The notes beneath the pieces are model-generated. The model ran no database searches. It had not been told where the DNA came from and saw nothing but the letters and a program-made list of their open reading frames with translations. Source: RGIG7332 sp045589235 (GTDB lineage: Bacteria; Bacillota; Clostridia; Oscillospirales; JAAYXM01). Taken from it: a stretch of 6,671 nucleotides of DNA. Position 1 is the stretch's first letter, and each line of letters begins with the position of its first letter. This document shows, piece by piece, positions 1-5,988 of this stretch. The position numbers and the translations under genes are program-made. The DNA lies in the NCBI GenBank assembly GCA_045589235.1, contig JAZNOR010000076.1, positions 1 through 6,671 of the forward strand, written 5' to 3'.

Positions 1-70
1 AATTATAATACAAGACCGAACAATTTACTTAGCATTTTCTATTTATTTTTTGCCTAATTCTACTAAATAT

Positions 71-98
71 AGTTTATCATAGATAAAAATTTTAACAA
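71..98 (-). promoter_or_regulatory. possible leftward promoter in AT-rich gap
   Basis: Read on the minus strand, TTGTTA (93-98) is followed after 16 bp by TAAACT (71-76), with TGA directly before the hexamer, an extended -10 arrangement. It lies downstream of the obg terminator and points to the left edge, so it could serve a gene starting outside the window. A TATAAT at 2-7 on the same strand has no convincing -35. The whole 1-132 stretch is very AT-rich and contains no supportable gene. In such sequence promoter-like hexamers arise by chance, so this is tentative. Confidence 0.25.
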
Positions 99-132
99 TG
101 CACTATCTTATTTTAAATCTTCACTATTTTGC

Positions 133-162
133 AAAAAAGCAGTTCGAATGAACTGCTTTTTT
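133..162 (-). terminator. Rho-independent terminator of the rplU-prp-rpmA-obg operon
   Basis: A perfect 13-bp inverted repeat (arms 133-145 and 150-162, 4-nt loop) begins 1 bp after the obg stop codon. On the minus strand the arm ends in six T. Six A lead the other arm, so the same element could also work in the plus direction. Confidence 0.9.
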
Positions 163-163
163 A

Positions 164-1438
164 TTACTTGATATATTCAAATTCAAGGTCGTAGATAATA
201 ATCGTGTCGCCTTCTTCAACACCGCGCGCCTCAAGTTTATCGAAAACACCGTTTTTACGGAGTAAATTCTCAAAATAGAGTCGTGATTCGTGGTCAGAGA
301 AGTTAACCGAACCCATAGCACGCTTAATCCAATTAGCCTCAACCATATATACATCACCGTTAAGTCGGGTAATTTCGATATTATAGTCGTGGTCAATTTC
401 TTCAACAGGTGCCACATATTCAGGCTCATAGGTCTTAATCGGCGGTAGCGTTGAGAGCATTTCTGAAATTTTATTAAGCAGCGCATCTACGCCACTACGT
501 GTTGCAGCGGACATTTCAAAGAAAGGAAGCCCCTTAGCTTCAATATAGCTCTTAAATGTCTCAATCTGCTCATCGTCATAAACAAGGTCGCACTTGTTTG
601 CCGCAACAATTTGCGGACGCGAAGCAAGCTCAGGGTTATAGCGCTCAAGCTCCTCGTTTATCTTTTCAAAATCGTCAATTGGGTCTCTTCCTTCGCTTCC
701 CGAAACATCAACAATATGCACAAGAAGTCGGCATCTGTCAATATGGCGCAAAAATGTGTGGCCAAGACCTGCACCCTCGCTCGCACCCTCGATAATACCG
801 GGGATATCCGCCATTACATACGAAAACTCTTCATTTACGCGCACAACACCTAAGTTTGGCGTAAGCGTTGTAAAATGATAGTTCGCGATTTTCGGTTTTG
901 CGGCAGAAACCATCGAAAGAAGCGTTGACTTACCGACATTCGGGAAACCTGCAAGACCAACATCAGCAAGTAATTTAAGTTCTAAACGGACGGTCATTTC
1001 TTCCCCGTCAAGACCCGGCTTTGCAAAGCGCGGAGCTTGTCTTGTCGGAGTTGCAAAATGCTGGTTTCCCCAGCCGCCACGGCCGCCTTTACAGATAGTA
1101 AAACGGTCAATATCCGACATATCACAAACGAGCGCACCACTCTCATCATCATAAACGAGAGTTCCTCGCGGCACACGGATAACTAAATCCTCACCGTTTT
1201 TTCCGCTGCAGCGCTTTCCGCCGCCCGGTTCACCATTTTTAGCGACATATTTGCGTTTATAGCGGAATTCGACGAGCGTCGACATATGGTCGTTTACCTC
1301 AAGGATAACGTTACCGCCGTTACCGCCGTCGCCACCATCAGGACCGCCGTTTGCAACATATTTTGCACGGTGAAACGCAACCGCGCCGTCGCCGCCGCGA
1401 CCTGCGTGTAAAAATATTTTAGCTACATCAACAAACAT
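164..1438 (-). CDS. obg: Obg/CgtA family GTPase, 50S ribosome assembly
   Basis: This is a 424-aa Obg GTPase, the usual Firmicute length. Residues 1-158 are the glycine-rich Obg fold (GGPDGGDGGNGG near 31-42, GGRGGWGN near 118-125). The G domain follows: P-loop GFPNVGKS at 164-171, switch I TT at 190-191, DIPG at 211-214, NKCD at 281-284 and SAA at 310-312. Residues from about 345 match the C-terminal OCT domain, which some Obg proteins lack. The family binds the 50S subunit, takes part in its late maturation and responds to ppGpp in the cytoplasm. The start is supported by an AGGAGA Shine-Dalgarno at 1445-1450, six bases upstream. It is the last gene of the L21/L27 operon, and a hairpin precedes it, so its level may be set apart from that of the ribosomal proteins. 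Confidence 0.98.
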   Translation of the reverse strand: MFVDVAKIFLHAGRGGDGAVAFHRAKYVANGGPDGGDGGNGGNVILEVNDHMSTLVEFRYKRKYVAKNGEPGGGKRCSGKNGEDLVIRVPRGTLVYDDESGALVCDMSDIDRFTICKGGRGGWGNQHFATPTRQAPRFAKPGLDGEEMTVRLELKLLADVGLAGFPNVGKSTLLSMVSAAKPKIANYHFTTLTPNLGVVRVNEEFSYVMADIPGIIEGASEGAGLGHTFLRHIDRCRLLVHIVDVSGSEGRDPIDDFEKINEELERYNPELASRPQIVAANKCDLVYDDEQIETFKSYIEAKGLPFFEMSAATRSGVDALLNKISEMLSTLPPIKTYEPEYVAPVEEIDHDYNIEITRLNGDVYMVEANWIKRAMGSVNFSDHESRLYFENLLRKNGVFDKLEARGVEEGDTIIIYDLEFEYIK

Positions 1439-1462
1439 AACTTTTCTCCTAAGATAACAAAA

Positions 1463-1488
1463 GGGCTTCTCCGTAATCGGACAAGCCC
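1463..1488 (-). terminator. intercistronic hairpin (attenuator-like) between rpmA and obg
   Basis: Arms GGGCTT/AAGCCC and TCCG/CGGA form a 6-bp plus 4-bp stem separated by one mismatch (G-G on the minus strand), with a 4-nt loop. On the minus strand it is followed by TTTTGTTATCTT. The stem is GC-rich at its base, but the U-tract is broken after four T, so partial termination or 3'-end protection of the rpmA mRNA is more likely than a full stop. It fills most of the 63-bp rpmA-obg gap. Confidence 0.65.
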
Positions 1489-1501
1489 CATTTTCTTGTT
1501 A

Positions 1502-1786
1502 TTACTGTGCAACCGGCACAATGGACACTTTCTTGCGATCGCGGCCCATACGCTCGAATTTAACAACACCGTCAGCCATAGCAAAGAGGGTATCATCAGA
1601 ACCCTTGCCTACGTTGGTACCCGGATGAATCTTTGTACCGCGCTGACGAACAAGAATGTTGCCTGCTAAAACGAACTGACCGTCAGCACGCTTTACACCA
1701 AGACGCTTTGACTCAGAGTCACGACCGTTCTTAGTTGAACCAACACCCTTTTTATGAGCAAAAAACTGAATTGATAACTTCATCAT
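1502..1786 (-). CDS. rpmA: 50S ribosomal protein L27 with Prp-cleaved N-terminal extension
   Basis: L27 of 94 aa, a large-subunit protein whose N-terminus reaches the peptidyl-transferase centre. Residues 10-33 (AHKKGVGSTKNGRDSESKRL and following) and the GTKIHPGTNVGKGSDDTLFA segment are family hallmarks. The first nine residues, MMKLSIQFF, form the Firmicute-type extension. By analogy with the Staphylococcus aureus system, Prp should cut between Phe9 and Ala10, leaving 85 residues, the length of Gram-negative L27. Two ATG codons occur in tandem. The first is preferred because GGAGG at 1797-1801 lies 10 bases from it and 13 from the second. That Shine-Dalgarno is embedded in the last codons of prp, only 5 bp upstream, so translation of the two is probably linked. 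Confidence 0.98.
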   Translation of the reverse strand: MMKLSIQFFAHKKGVGSTKNGRDSESKRLGVKRADGQFVLAGNILVRQRGTKIHPGTNVGKGSDDTLFAMADGVVKFERMGRDRKKVSIVPVAQ

Positions 1787-1791
1787 TGGAA

Positions 1792-2100
1792 TTACACCTC
1801 CAAAACTTCGATATATTCCGAATATTCATCTCTTAGAGCAGCAAGGTAAATCATAAGCGCTGTTATCATATTAGCCGCCTCGGAATTTTCTTCAGTAAGC
1901 ATAACAGAAACAGTTGCCGACTTTTCATCGGATTTAACCTTTGCCGCCGCACCGATTACGTCTGTAATCGCGCATTCACATAAGCCGACGGCTGAAGAAA
2001 CCGCAGCACACACGATGTCAGAGCCCTCCTCTGCATATCCTGCATGACCCGAAACCTCAAAGCCAATCTTGCCCTGTGTGTAAAACTTCGCCGTAATCAT
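1792..2100 (-). CDS. prp: ribosomal-processing cysteine protease Prp (YsxB family)
   Basis: A 102-aa member of the Prp family, formerly DUF464/YsxB. The conserved GHAGYAEEGSDIVCAAVS segment gives His19 and Cys31, matching the His/Cys catalytic pair of the family at the usual 12-residue spacing. Prp removes the N-terminal extension of L27 before or during 50S assembly, which is essential in S. aureus. It sits between its ribosomal neighbours: its ATG overlaps the rplU stop by one base (TAATG), and it ends 5 bp before rpmA, whose product carries the expected QFF-A site. Only a weak GAGAAG precedes the start, so translation is probably coupled to rplU. Confidence 0.95.
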   Translation of the reverse strand: MITAKFYTQGKIGFEVSGHAGYAEEGSDIVCAAVSSAVGLCECAITDVIGAAAKVKSDEKSATVSVMLTEENSEAANMITALMIYLAALRDEYSEYIEVLEV

Positions 2101-2405
2101 TATACACTGATCTTCTCAATCTGAAGCTTTGTGTACGGCTGGCGATGACCCTGGCGTCTTCTGTAGTTCTTCTTCGGCTTCATCTTGAAGACGAGAATCT
2201 TCTTGCTCTTACCGGTCTTAACAACCTTAGCAGAAACAGTAGCGCCCTCTACCTTCGGGGTACCGATGGTAGTATTCTCACCGTCGATAAGCATTAAAAC
2301 GTTATCAAATGTAACATCGCCCTCAGCGTCTAACTTCTCAACGAAGATAACATCGCCTTCAGAAACCTTGTACTGCTTACCGCCTGTAACGAAAATTGCC
2401 TGCAT
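2100..2405 (-). CDS. rplU: 50S ribosomal protein L21
   Basis: L21 of 101 aa, close to the usual 102-104, a 23S rRNA-binding protein of the large subunit. The C-terminal signature KKNYRRRQGHRQPYTKLQI is near residues 77-95, and the N-terminus MQAIFVTGGKQYKV is standard. The open frame extends 25 codons further upstream, but those codons lie in the mRNA leader. The start at 2405 is chosen because the protein begins where the family does and GAGAGGTG (2413-2420) is seven bases upstream. First gene of the operon. The stop TAA overlaps the prp start by one base. Confidence 0.98.
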   Translation of the reverse strand: MQAIFVTGGKQYKVSEGDVIFVEKLDAEGDVTFDNVLMLIDGENTTIGTPKVEGATVSAKVVKTGKSKKILVFKMKPKKNYRRRQGHRQPYTKLQIEKISV

Positions 2406-2488
2406 TGTATTGCACCTCTCTCTCATTTTTAGAGTCACGCTTTGGAAGGTACGGAATAATCCGTTTAGAAACCCACTCAAATGCGGCT
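2406..2488 (-). ncRNA. structured rplU 5' leader, candidate L21 leader
   Basis: About 83 nt lie between the inferred transcription start (about 2488) and rplU. Three pairing possibilities are visible on the minus strand: an imperfect hairpin closed by CCG/CGG (2461-2486), a perfect 5-bp ACGGA/TCCGT hairpin with a TTAT loop (2451-2464) that shares the CGG and so excludes the first, and CTCT (2431-2434) with AGAG (2420-2423) beside the Shine-Dalgarno. ACCT (2447-2450) could also pair with the AGGT of the Shine-Dalgarno. Firmicutes have a known L21 leader family thought to mediate autogenous control by L21. Position and layout fit, but I cannot score it against the covariance model. Confidence 0.55.
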
Positions 2489-2494
2489 TTAGCT

Positions 2495-2523
2495 ATTTTA
2501 GCACATAAATTTACAAAAGTCAA
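2495..2523 (-). promoter_or_regulatory. sigma-A-type promoter of the rplU operon
   Basis: TTGACT (2518-2523), a 17-bp spacer and TAAAAT (2495-2500). TGC directly precedes the -10 and makes it an extended -10 promoter. The expected start is near 2488. The near-consensus sequence suits a ribosomal-protein operon. Confidence 0.85.
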
Positions 2524-2543
2524 TACTTTTTTATCATTTATAA

Positions 2544-2594
2544 AAATGTACGATTTTACATTTACATTTTATCACAAAAGCTGTAATATGTAAA
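2544..2594. promoter_or_regulatory. clustered ATGTAAA motifs and palindrome, candidate operator
   Basis: A palindrome AAATGTA-N6-TACATTT spans 2544-2563. The motif ATGTAAA occurs on the minus strand at 2555-2561 and 2561-2567 and on the plus strand at 2588-2594. The 2560-2567 and 2588-2595 copies form an 8-bp inverted repeat 20 bp apart that brackets the amidotransferase promoter. Such spacing around -35 and -10 is what a repressor site would show. The region is AT-rich, so chance is a real alternative, and I cannot match the motif to a named regulator. Confidence 0.35.
2561..2589 (+). promoter_or_regulatory. promoter of the amidotransferase-MFS operon
   Basis: TTTACA (2561-2566), a 17-bp spacer and TAATAT (2584-2589). 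The start would be near 2596, giving a very short leader of about 18 nt that holds the GAAAGGTGG Shine-Dalgarno. It is divergent from the rplU promoter, with the two -35 boxes about 38 bp apart, so a bound regulator could touch both. Confidence 0.55.
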
Positions 2595-2613
2595 TACGAA
2601 AGGTGGAATTATT

Positions 2614-3666
2614 ATGTGTAATATCGCTGGATATGCAGGCAATAAACAAGCTGCTCCCATACTTATTGAAATGTTAAAACGCGAAGAATGTTTCGACGGT
2701 GGTTTTTCTGCCGGTATTGCAACTCTTCACGATGGTAAAATTCACTACCGTAAGGTTATCGGTACCGTTGATGATTTAGTAAACAACACAGATGTTCTCT
2801 CACTCCCCGGTACTATTGGTATCGCGCACACACGCCCGGGTGGGGACAGAATTGAGTTTGCTCATCCGCAGGTTTTCTTAAATGATTCCTTTGCATCAAT
2901 AAGTAACGGTGACATTCCTCGTGACGGAAGCTTTGCAGAATCCAGGAGCTATTGCGCAAATATGCTTGAAGAAAAAGGCTATGTTTTTCCTGAAAGCATT
3001 CGTTTCCCTGCAGGAACTTCGCCGCATCCGCAACTAAAAAACGGCGAGCATGTTTTCAAAAACTATGTTCTTATGGCTCTTATTGATTATTATATGAAAC
3101 AAGGAATGTCATTATCGGAAGCGCACGCCAAAGCCGAGAGTGGTCTTTTTGCCGAAGTCGTCACCCTCATATTAAAAGCAGACATTCCTGATATGATAAG
3201 CGTTGTTCGTTCAACACGCCCGATGGAGGTTATGGTAAACGGAGATGAAACATATATCGCAACAACACCGTTTGCGTTCCCTAAAATTTCGGGTGGTGTT
3301 GTCTCATCACTACCTACACTTCACGCGTGCAGAATTTACGCAGGGGGATACGAGGTAACAAAACACAAAATTAATGACCACAATGTTTGCCCGATTACAC
3401 CTATGACTTACATAAAGGCTTATGATGCAATTGTTAATATGTTTAACAGTTCAAGCGAGCCTCTCACCTTCCACGACCTTCAGGTTAAGCTTGATAAAGA
3501 GCACCCCGAAATCTGGCATGAGAAGCACCGTTATACCCAGTATGCCAAGGTTGTTTATGATATTTTATGGCAGCTCAATTTAGAGGACAAGTTAAATATA
3601 GAAATCAAAAAGCACACGAACAAAGCAAATCAGGTACGCAACCTTGCGTATATGACATTAAAATAA
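2614..3666 (+). CDS. stand-alone class II glutamine amidotransferase-like protein, copy 1
   Basis: A 350-aa protein opening with MCNIAGY, the Ntn-type start in which Cys2 would be the nucleophile after Met removal (compare MCGIVGY of GlmS). Further landmarks are GIAHTR at 69-74, whose Arg would bind the substrate carboxylate, and SNGD at 97-100, whose Asn-Gly fits the oxyanion site. Residues 195-245 (RPMEVMVNGDETYIA) resemble the last strands of the fold. There is no SIS isomerase or phosphoribosyltransferase domain, so it is neither GlmS nor PurF. The GlmS W-A-T-H-G stretch is replaced by PGGDR, and no SDTD-type glutamine-binding motif is seen. Residues 250-350 look like a winged helix. Shine-Dalgarno GAAAGGTGG is 7 bases upstream. 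A paralog starts 13 bp downstream. The true substrate is unknown; databases may call it a GlmS-like protein. Confidence 0.88.
   Translation: MCNIAGYAGNKQAAPILIEMLKREECFDGGFSAGIATLHDGKIHYRKVIGTVDDLVNNTDVLSLPGTIGIAHTRPGGDRIEFAHPQVFLNDSFASISNGDIPRDGSFAESRSYCANMLEEKGYVFPESIRFPAGTSPHPQLKNGEHVFKNYVLMALIDYYMKQGMSLSEAHAKAESGLFAEVVTLILKADIPDMISVVRSTRPMEVMVNGDETYIATTPFAFPKISGGVVSSLPTLHACRIYAGGYEVTKHKINDHNVCPITPMTYIKAYDAIVNMFNSSSEPLTFHDLQVKLDKEHPEIWHEKHRYTQYAKVVYDILWQLNLEDKLNIEIKKHTNKANQVRNLAYMTLK
3439..3528 (+). repeat. high-identity tract shared with copy 2 (4499-4588)
   Basis: Thirty codons (residues 276-305 of copy 1) differ from the matching codons of copy 2 at only three nucleotides, all synonymous. 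In the first 30 codons of the two genes 18 nucleotides differ although 29 of 30 residues are identical. The island points to recent gene conversion or to constraint on the nucleotide sequence itself. Confidence 0.8.
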
Positions 3667-3679
3667 ACGGAGAATTTTT

Positions 3680-4738
3680 ATGTGTAATATAGCAGGATAT
3701 GTTGGTAATAAGCAAGCAGCACCAATACTAATCGAAATGTTAAAGCGTGAAGAGTGCTTTGACGGGGGATTTTCTGCGGGAGTTGCAACGATTCACGAAG
3801 GCAAAATCCACTATCGCAAGGTAGTCGGCACCGTTGAAGATTTAATAAATAGCACCGATGTTCTCTCACTTCCGGGCACAATCGGTATTGCTCACACACG
3901 CCCTGGCGGTGACAGAATCGAGCACGCTCATCCGTTTATTGCTCCTGATGAAAAACTCGCAATGGTATCTAACGGTGACACACCGATGGACGATTTGATT
4001 CAGCAGAGAAAAGATATTTTAACAATGCTCGAAAAAGAAGGATACGACTTCCCATACAGCTATGTAAATGCTGATGACAAGAAATCAGGCAGACTCGCAA
4101 ACGGTGAATGTGTTGGCAAAAACTATATTATTTTAGCTTATACACAATACTTTTTAGACCGTGGTAAAAGCTTTGACGAAGCTCACGCACTTGCTGAAGA
4201 CGGAATGTTTGCCGAAAATGTAAGCGTTATGTTAAAACACGACATTCCCGATAAAATCAGTGTTGTGCGCGCAACCCGTCCGATGCAGGTTATGATAAAT
4301 GGTGACGAAACATATATTGCAACATGCAATTTTGCATTCCCTGAAATTCCGGGCGCAGTTATTTCATCACTTCCGACGCTTCATTCTTGCAATATTTTTG
4401 CTGGCGGTTATGAGGTTACAAAGTACAGAATAGAAAGTCACGGCGTCTGCCCGATTACCCCTATGACCTACATAAAAGCTTATGATTATATTGTAAATAT
4501 GTTTAACAGTTCAAGCGAGCCACTCACCTTCCACGACCTTCAGGTTAAGCTCGATAAAGAGCATCCCGAAATCTGGCATGAGAAGCACCACTACACCCAG
4601 TATGCAAAAGTTGTTTACGATATTTTGTGGCAATTGCATCTTGAAGGTCGCTTGAATATCGAAATAAGAAAACACGAGAATACTCGTCACCAGGTACGCG
4701 AGCTTGCATATATGTCACTTAAGGGTAATGAACGATGA
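3680..4738 (+). CDS. stand-alone class II glutamine amidotransferase-like protein, copy 2
   Basis: A 352-aa paralog of the preceding gene, with the same Cys2, GIAHTRPGG (69-77) and SNGD (97-100). Residues 1-81 differ from copy 1 at about eight positions, all conservative, and from about 274 onward identity is again very high. Residues 82-150 diverge strongly (copy 2 has DDLIQQRKDILTMLEKEGYDFP where copy 1 has another sequence), so the pair may differ in acceptor or substrate, or may form a heteromer. The C-terminal part, with EPLTFHDLQVKL followed by VVYDILWQLHLEGRLNIEI, has the helix-helix-strand rhythm of a winged helix. CGGAGA at 3668-3673 is the ribosome binding site, and the gap after copy 1 is 13 bp. 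The stop overlaps the MFS start (ATGA), so a functional link to transport is likely. Specific reaction unknown. Confidence 0.88.
   Translation: MCNIAGYVGNKQAAPILIEMLKREECFDGGFSAGVATIHEGKIHYRKVVGTVEDLINSTDVLSLPGTIGIAHTRPGGDRIEHAHPFIAPDEKLAMVSNGDTPMDDLIQQRKDILTMLEKEGYDFPYSYVNADDKKSGRLANGECVGKNYIILAYTQYFLDRGKSFDEAHALAEDGMFAENVSVMLKHDIPDKISVVRATRPMQVMINGDETYIATCNFAFPEIPGAVISSLPTLHSCNIFAGGYEVTKYRIESHGVCPITPMTYIKAYDYIVNMFNSSSEPLTFHDLQVKLDKEHPEIWHEKHHYTQYAKVVYDILWQLHLEGRLNIEIRKHENTRHQVRELAYMSLKGNER
4499..4588 (+). repeat. high-identity tract shared with copy 1 (3439-3528)
   Basis: This is the partner of the tract in copy 1 and covers residues 274-303 of copy 2. Differences rise again right after it (about 12 in the next 15 codons) and moderately before it. 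The segment encodes the front half of the putative winged-helix extension. Confidence 0.8.
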
Positions 4739-5988
4739 AAAAGTTTGATTACAAATGGGTTGTAGCTGCCCTCTGTTTTTTGATGGTGTTCATAACGCTC
4801 GGCTTTTGCAGCTCGTCGCGCAGCCTTTACATCGCACCCGTGTGCGAAGCTCTCGGAATTAAGCGAAGTGCCTTTTCAATAAACGACACCTGTCGTTTTA
4901 TCGCAACAAGTGTTACCAATATGTTTTTCGGCACACTTGTCTCACGCTTTGGCACAAAGAAGCTCATCGGCTTTGGTTTTTTATCACTTGCAGCTTCATC
5001 GTTTATTTATTCATTTGCGCCGAGCATTTATCTCTTCTATCTGGGTGGAGTATTCCTCGGCGTCGGACTCTCATTCACGACCACAACAATGGTTGGTGCA
5101 GTTATAAACAAGTGGTTTCGTGAAAACCGTGGAACTGTTATGGGCGCAATCCTTGCCTCAAACGGAATCGGAGCAGCCATTGCGACGCAGATAATAACTC
5201 CGATTATTCACAGAAGTACAAACATTTTCTCATATAGAAGAGCGTATTTTTTGACTGCAATAATTTTAATTGTCGCAGCAGCTATCATACTTGTATTTTA
5301 TAAAGAAAAAAGTTCTGAAAGCTCATCGCCATCAAAGAAAAGTCCGCGAGGTAAAGTCTGGCCGGGAATTGAATACACTACTGCAGTTAAAAAGCCTTAC
5401 TTTTACGGCGCGTGCATTTGCATCTTCCTGTCAGGTCTTATCTTGCAAGGCACAACAGGCGTTGTCGCCGCACATTTCGAAGATATTGGCATTGATTCAA
5501 CCTATATCGCAGCGGTTTTGAGCGCCGCTTCGCTCGCCCTCTCGGGCTCCAAATTCTTGGTAGGCTTTATCTATGACCGTCTGGGGCTTCGCAAAACCTC
5601 AAACATCTGCTTTACCTGCGCACTGGGGCTTATGTTAATTATGCTATTCTCATCAAATTCAGCACTTGGCAGAGCTTTTGCAATGAGCTATGCTCTCTTT
5701 TCCGCAATGGCACTACCGCTTGAAACTATTATGCTCCCGATTTATGCAGGAGATTTATTCGGCGAGAAATCATTTAATAAAATTCTCGGAATTTTCGTGT
5801 CAGTAAACACCGCAGGCTATGCACTAGGCTCTATTTTCGTAAATTTTTTTCACGACATTTTTGGAAATTACAACATCGCCTTTATAGTTTGCGCTCTCCT
5901 CGTTCTCGCGGCATTTATCACAATGCAGTTTGTTATAACTGCAGCACACAAGGAGTGCAAGAGAATTGAATCAGAAATAAAAGGATGA
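4735..5988 (+). CDS. MFS transporter, oxalate/formate- or monocarboxylate-type
   Basis: A 417-aa integral membrane protein with about 12 hydrophobic segments: six between residues 8 and 188, a hydrophilic Ser/Lys-rich central loop at about 189-221, and six between 222 and 402. Motif-A-like loops occur after TM2 (GTLVSRFGTKK, 66-76) and after TM8 (GFIYDRLGLRK, 277-287). KWFRENRGTVMG after TM4 (126-137) resembles the WF-x-x-x-RG signature common in the oxalate:formate antiporter and monocarboxylate porter group, which suggests a small organic anion or amino-acid-like substrate; the substrate itself cannot be read. The ATG overlaps the stop of amidotransferase copy 2 (ATGA), and AAGGGT lies 8 bases upstream. 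It is the last gene of the operon and its final codons lie in the terminator stem. It could import the substrate or export the product of the two amidotransferase-like enzymes. Confidence 0.92.
   Translation: MKKFDYKWVVAALCFLMVFITLGFCSSSRSLYIAPVCEALGIKRSAFSINDTCRFIATSVTNMFFGTLVSRFGTKKLIGFGFLSLAASSFIYSFAPSIYLFYLGGVFLGVGLSFTTTTMVGAVINKWFRENRGTVMGAILASNGIGAAIATQIITPIIHRSTNIFSYRRAYFLTAIILIVAAAIILVFYKEKSSESSSPSKKSPRGKVWPGIEYTTAVKKPYFYGACICIFLSGLILQGTTGVVAAHFEDIGIDSTYIAAVLSAASLALSGSKFLVGFIYDRLGLRKTSNICFTCALGLMLIMLFSSNSALGRAFAMSYALFSAMALPLETIMLPIYAGDLFGEKSFNKILGIFVSVNTAGYALGSIFVNFFHDIFGNYNIAFIVCALLVLAAFITMQFVITAAHKECKRIESEIKG

Noticed and set aside
1..132. A small gene or RNA gene in the left AT-rich gap
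   Set aside because: No frame with a start signal, no tRNA-like fold and no conserved motif is visible; only weak promoter-like hexamers occur.
556..853. Plus-strand frames and minus-strand out-of-frame ORFs within obg
   Set aside because: They overlap a fully supported obg gene in other frames and show no start signals or recognisable motifs.
2406..2480. 25-codon upstream extension of the rplU reading frame
   Set aside because: The segment lies in the leader with candidate RNA structure; the family start Met and a good Shine-Dalgarno are at 2405, and the extra residues have no L21 counterpart.
2185..2593. Plus-strand open frames across rplU and its leader
   Set aside because: They are antisense to rplU, its promoter and its leader, have no credible ribosome binding site and give low-complexity translations with no family features.
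3678..3899. Minus-strand ORF inside amidotransferase copy 2
   Set aside because: Antisense shadow of a conserved coding region with no ribosome binding site or motif.
2614..4738. Calling the two paralogs GlmS or PurF
   Set aside because: The isomerase (SIS) and phosphoribosyltransferase domains are absent, and the C-terminal 100 residues are unrelated to them, so only the amidotransferase-like fold is supported.
2614..4738. Tandem duplication as a recent assembly artefact
   Set aside because: Most of the length is strongly diverged at silent sites and the middle third differs in protein sequence, so the copies are old and real; only the short 3' tract is near-identical.
4910..5521. Out-of-frame plus-strand ORFs inside the MFS gene
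   Set aside because: They lie wholly within the transporter, in other frames, without start signals.
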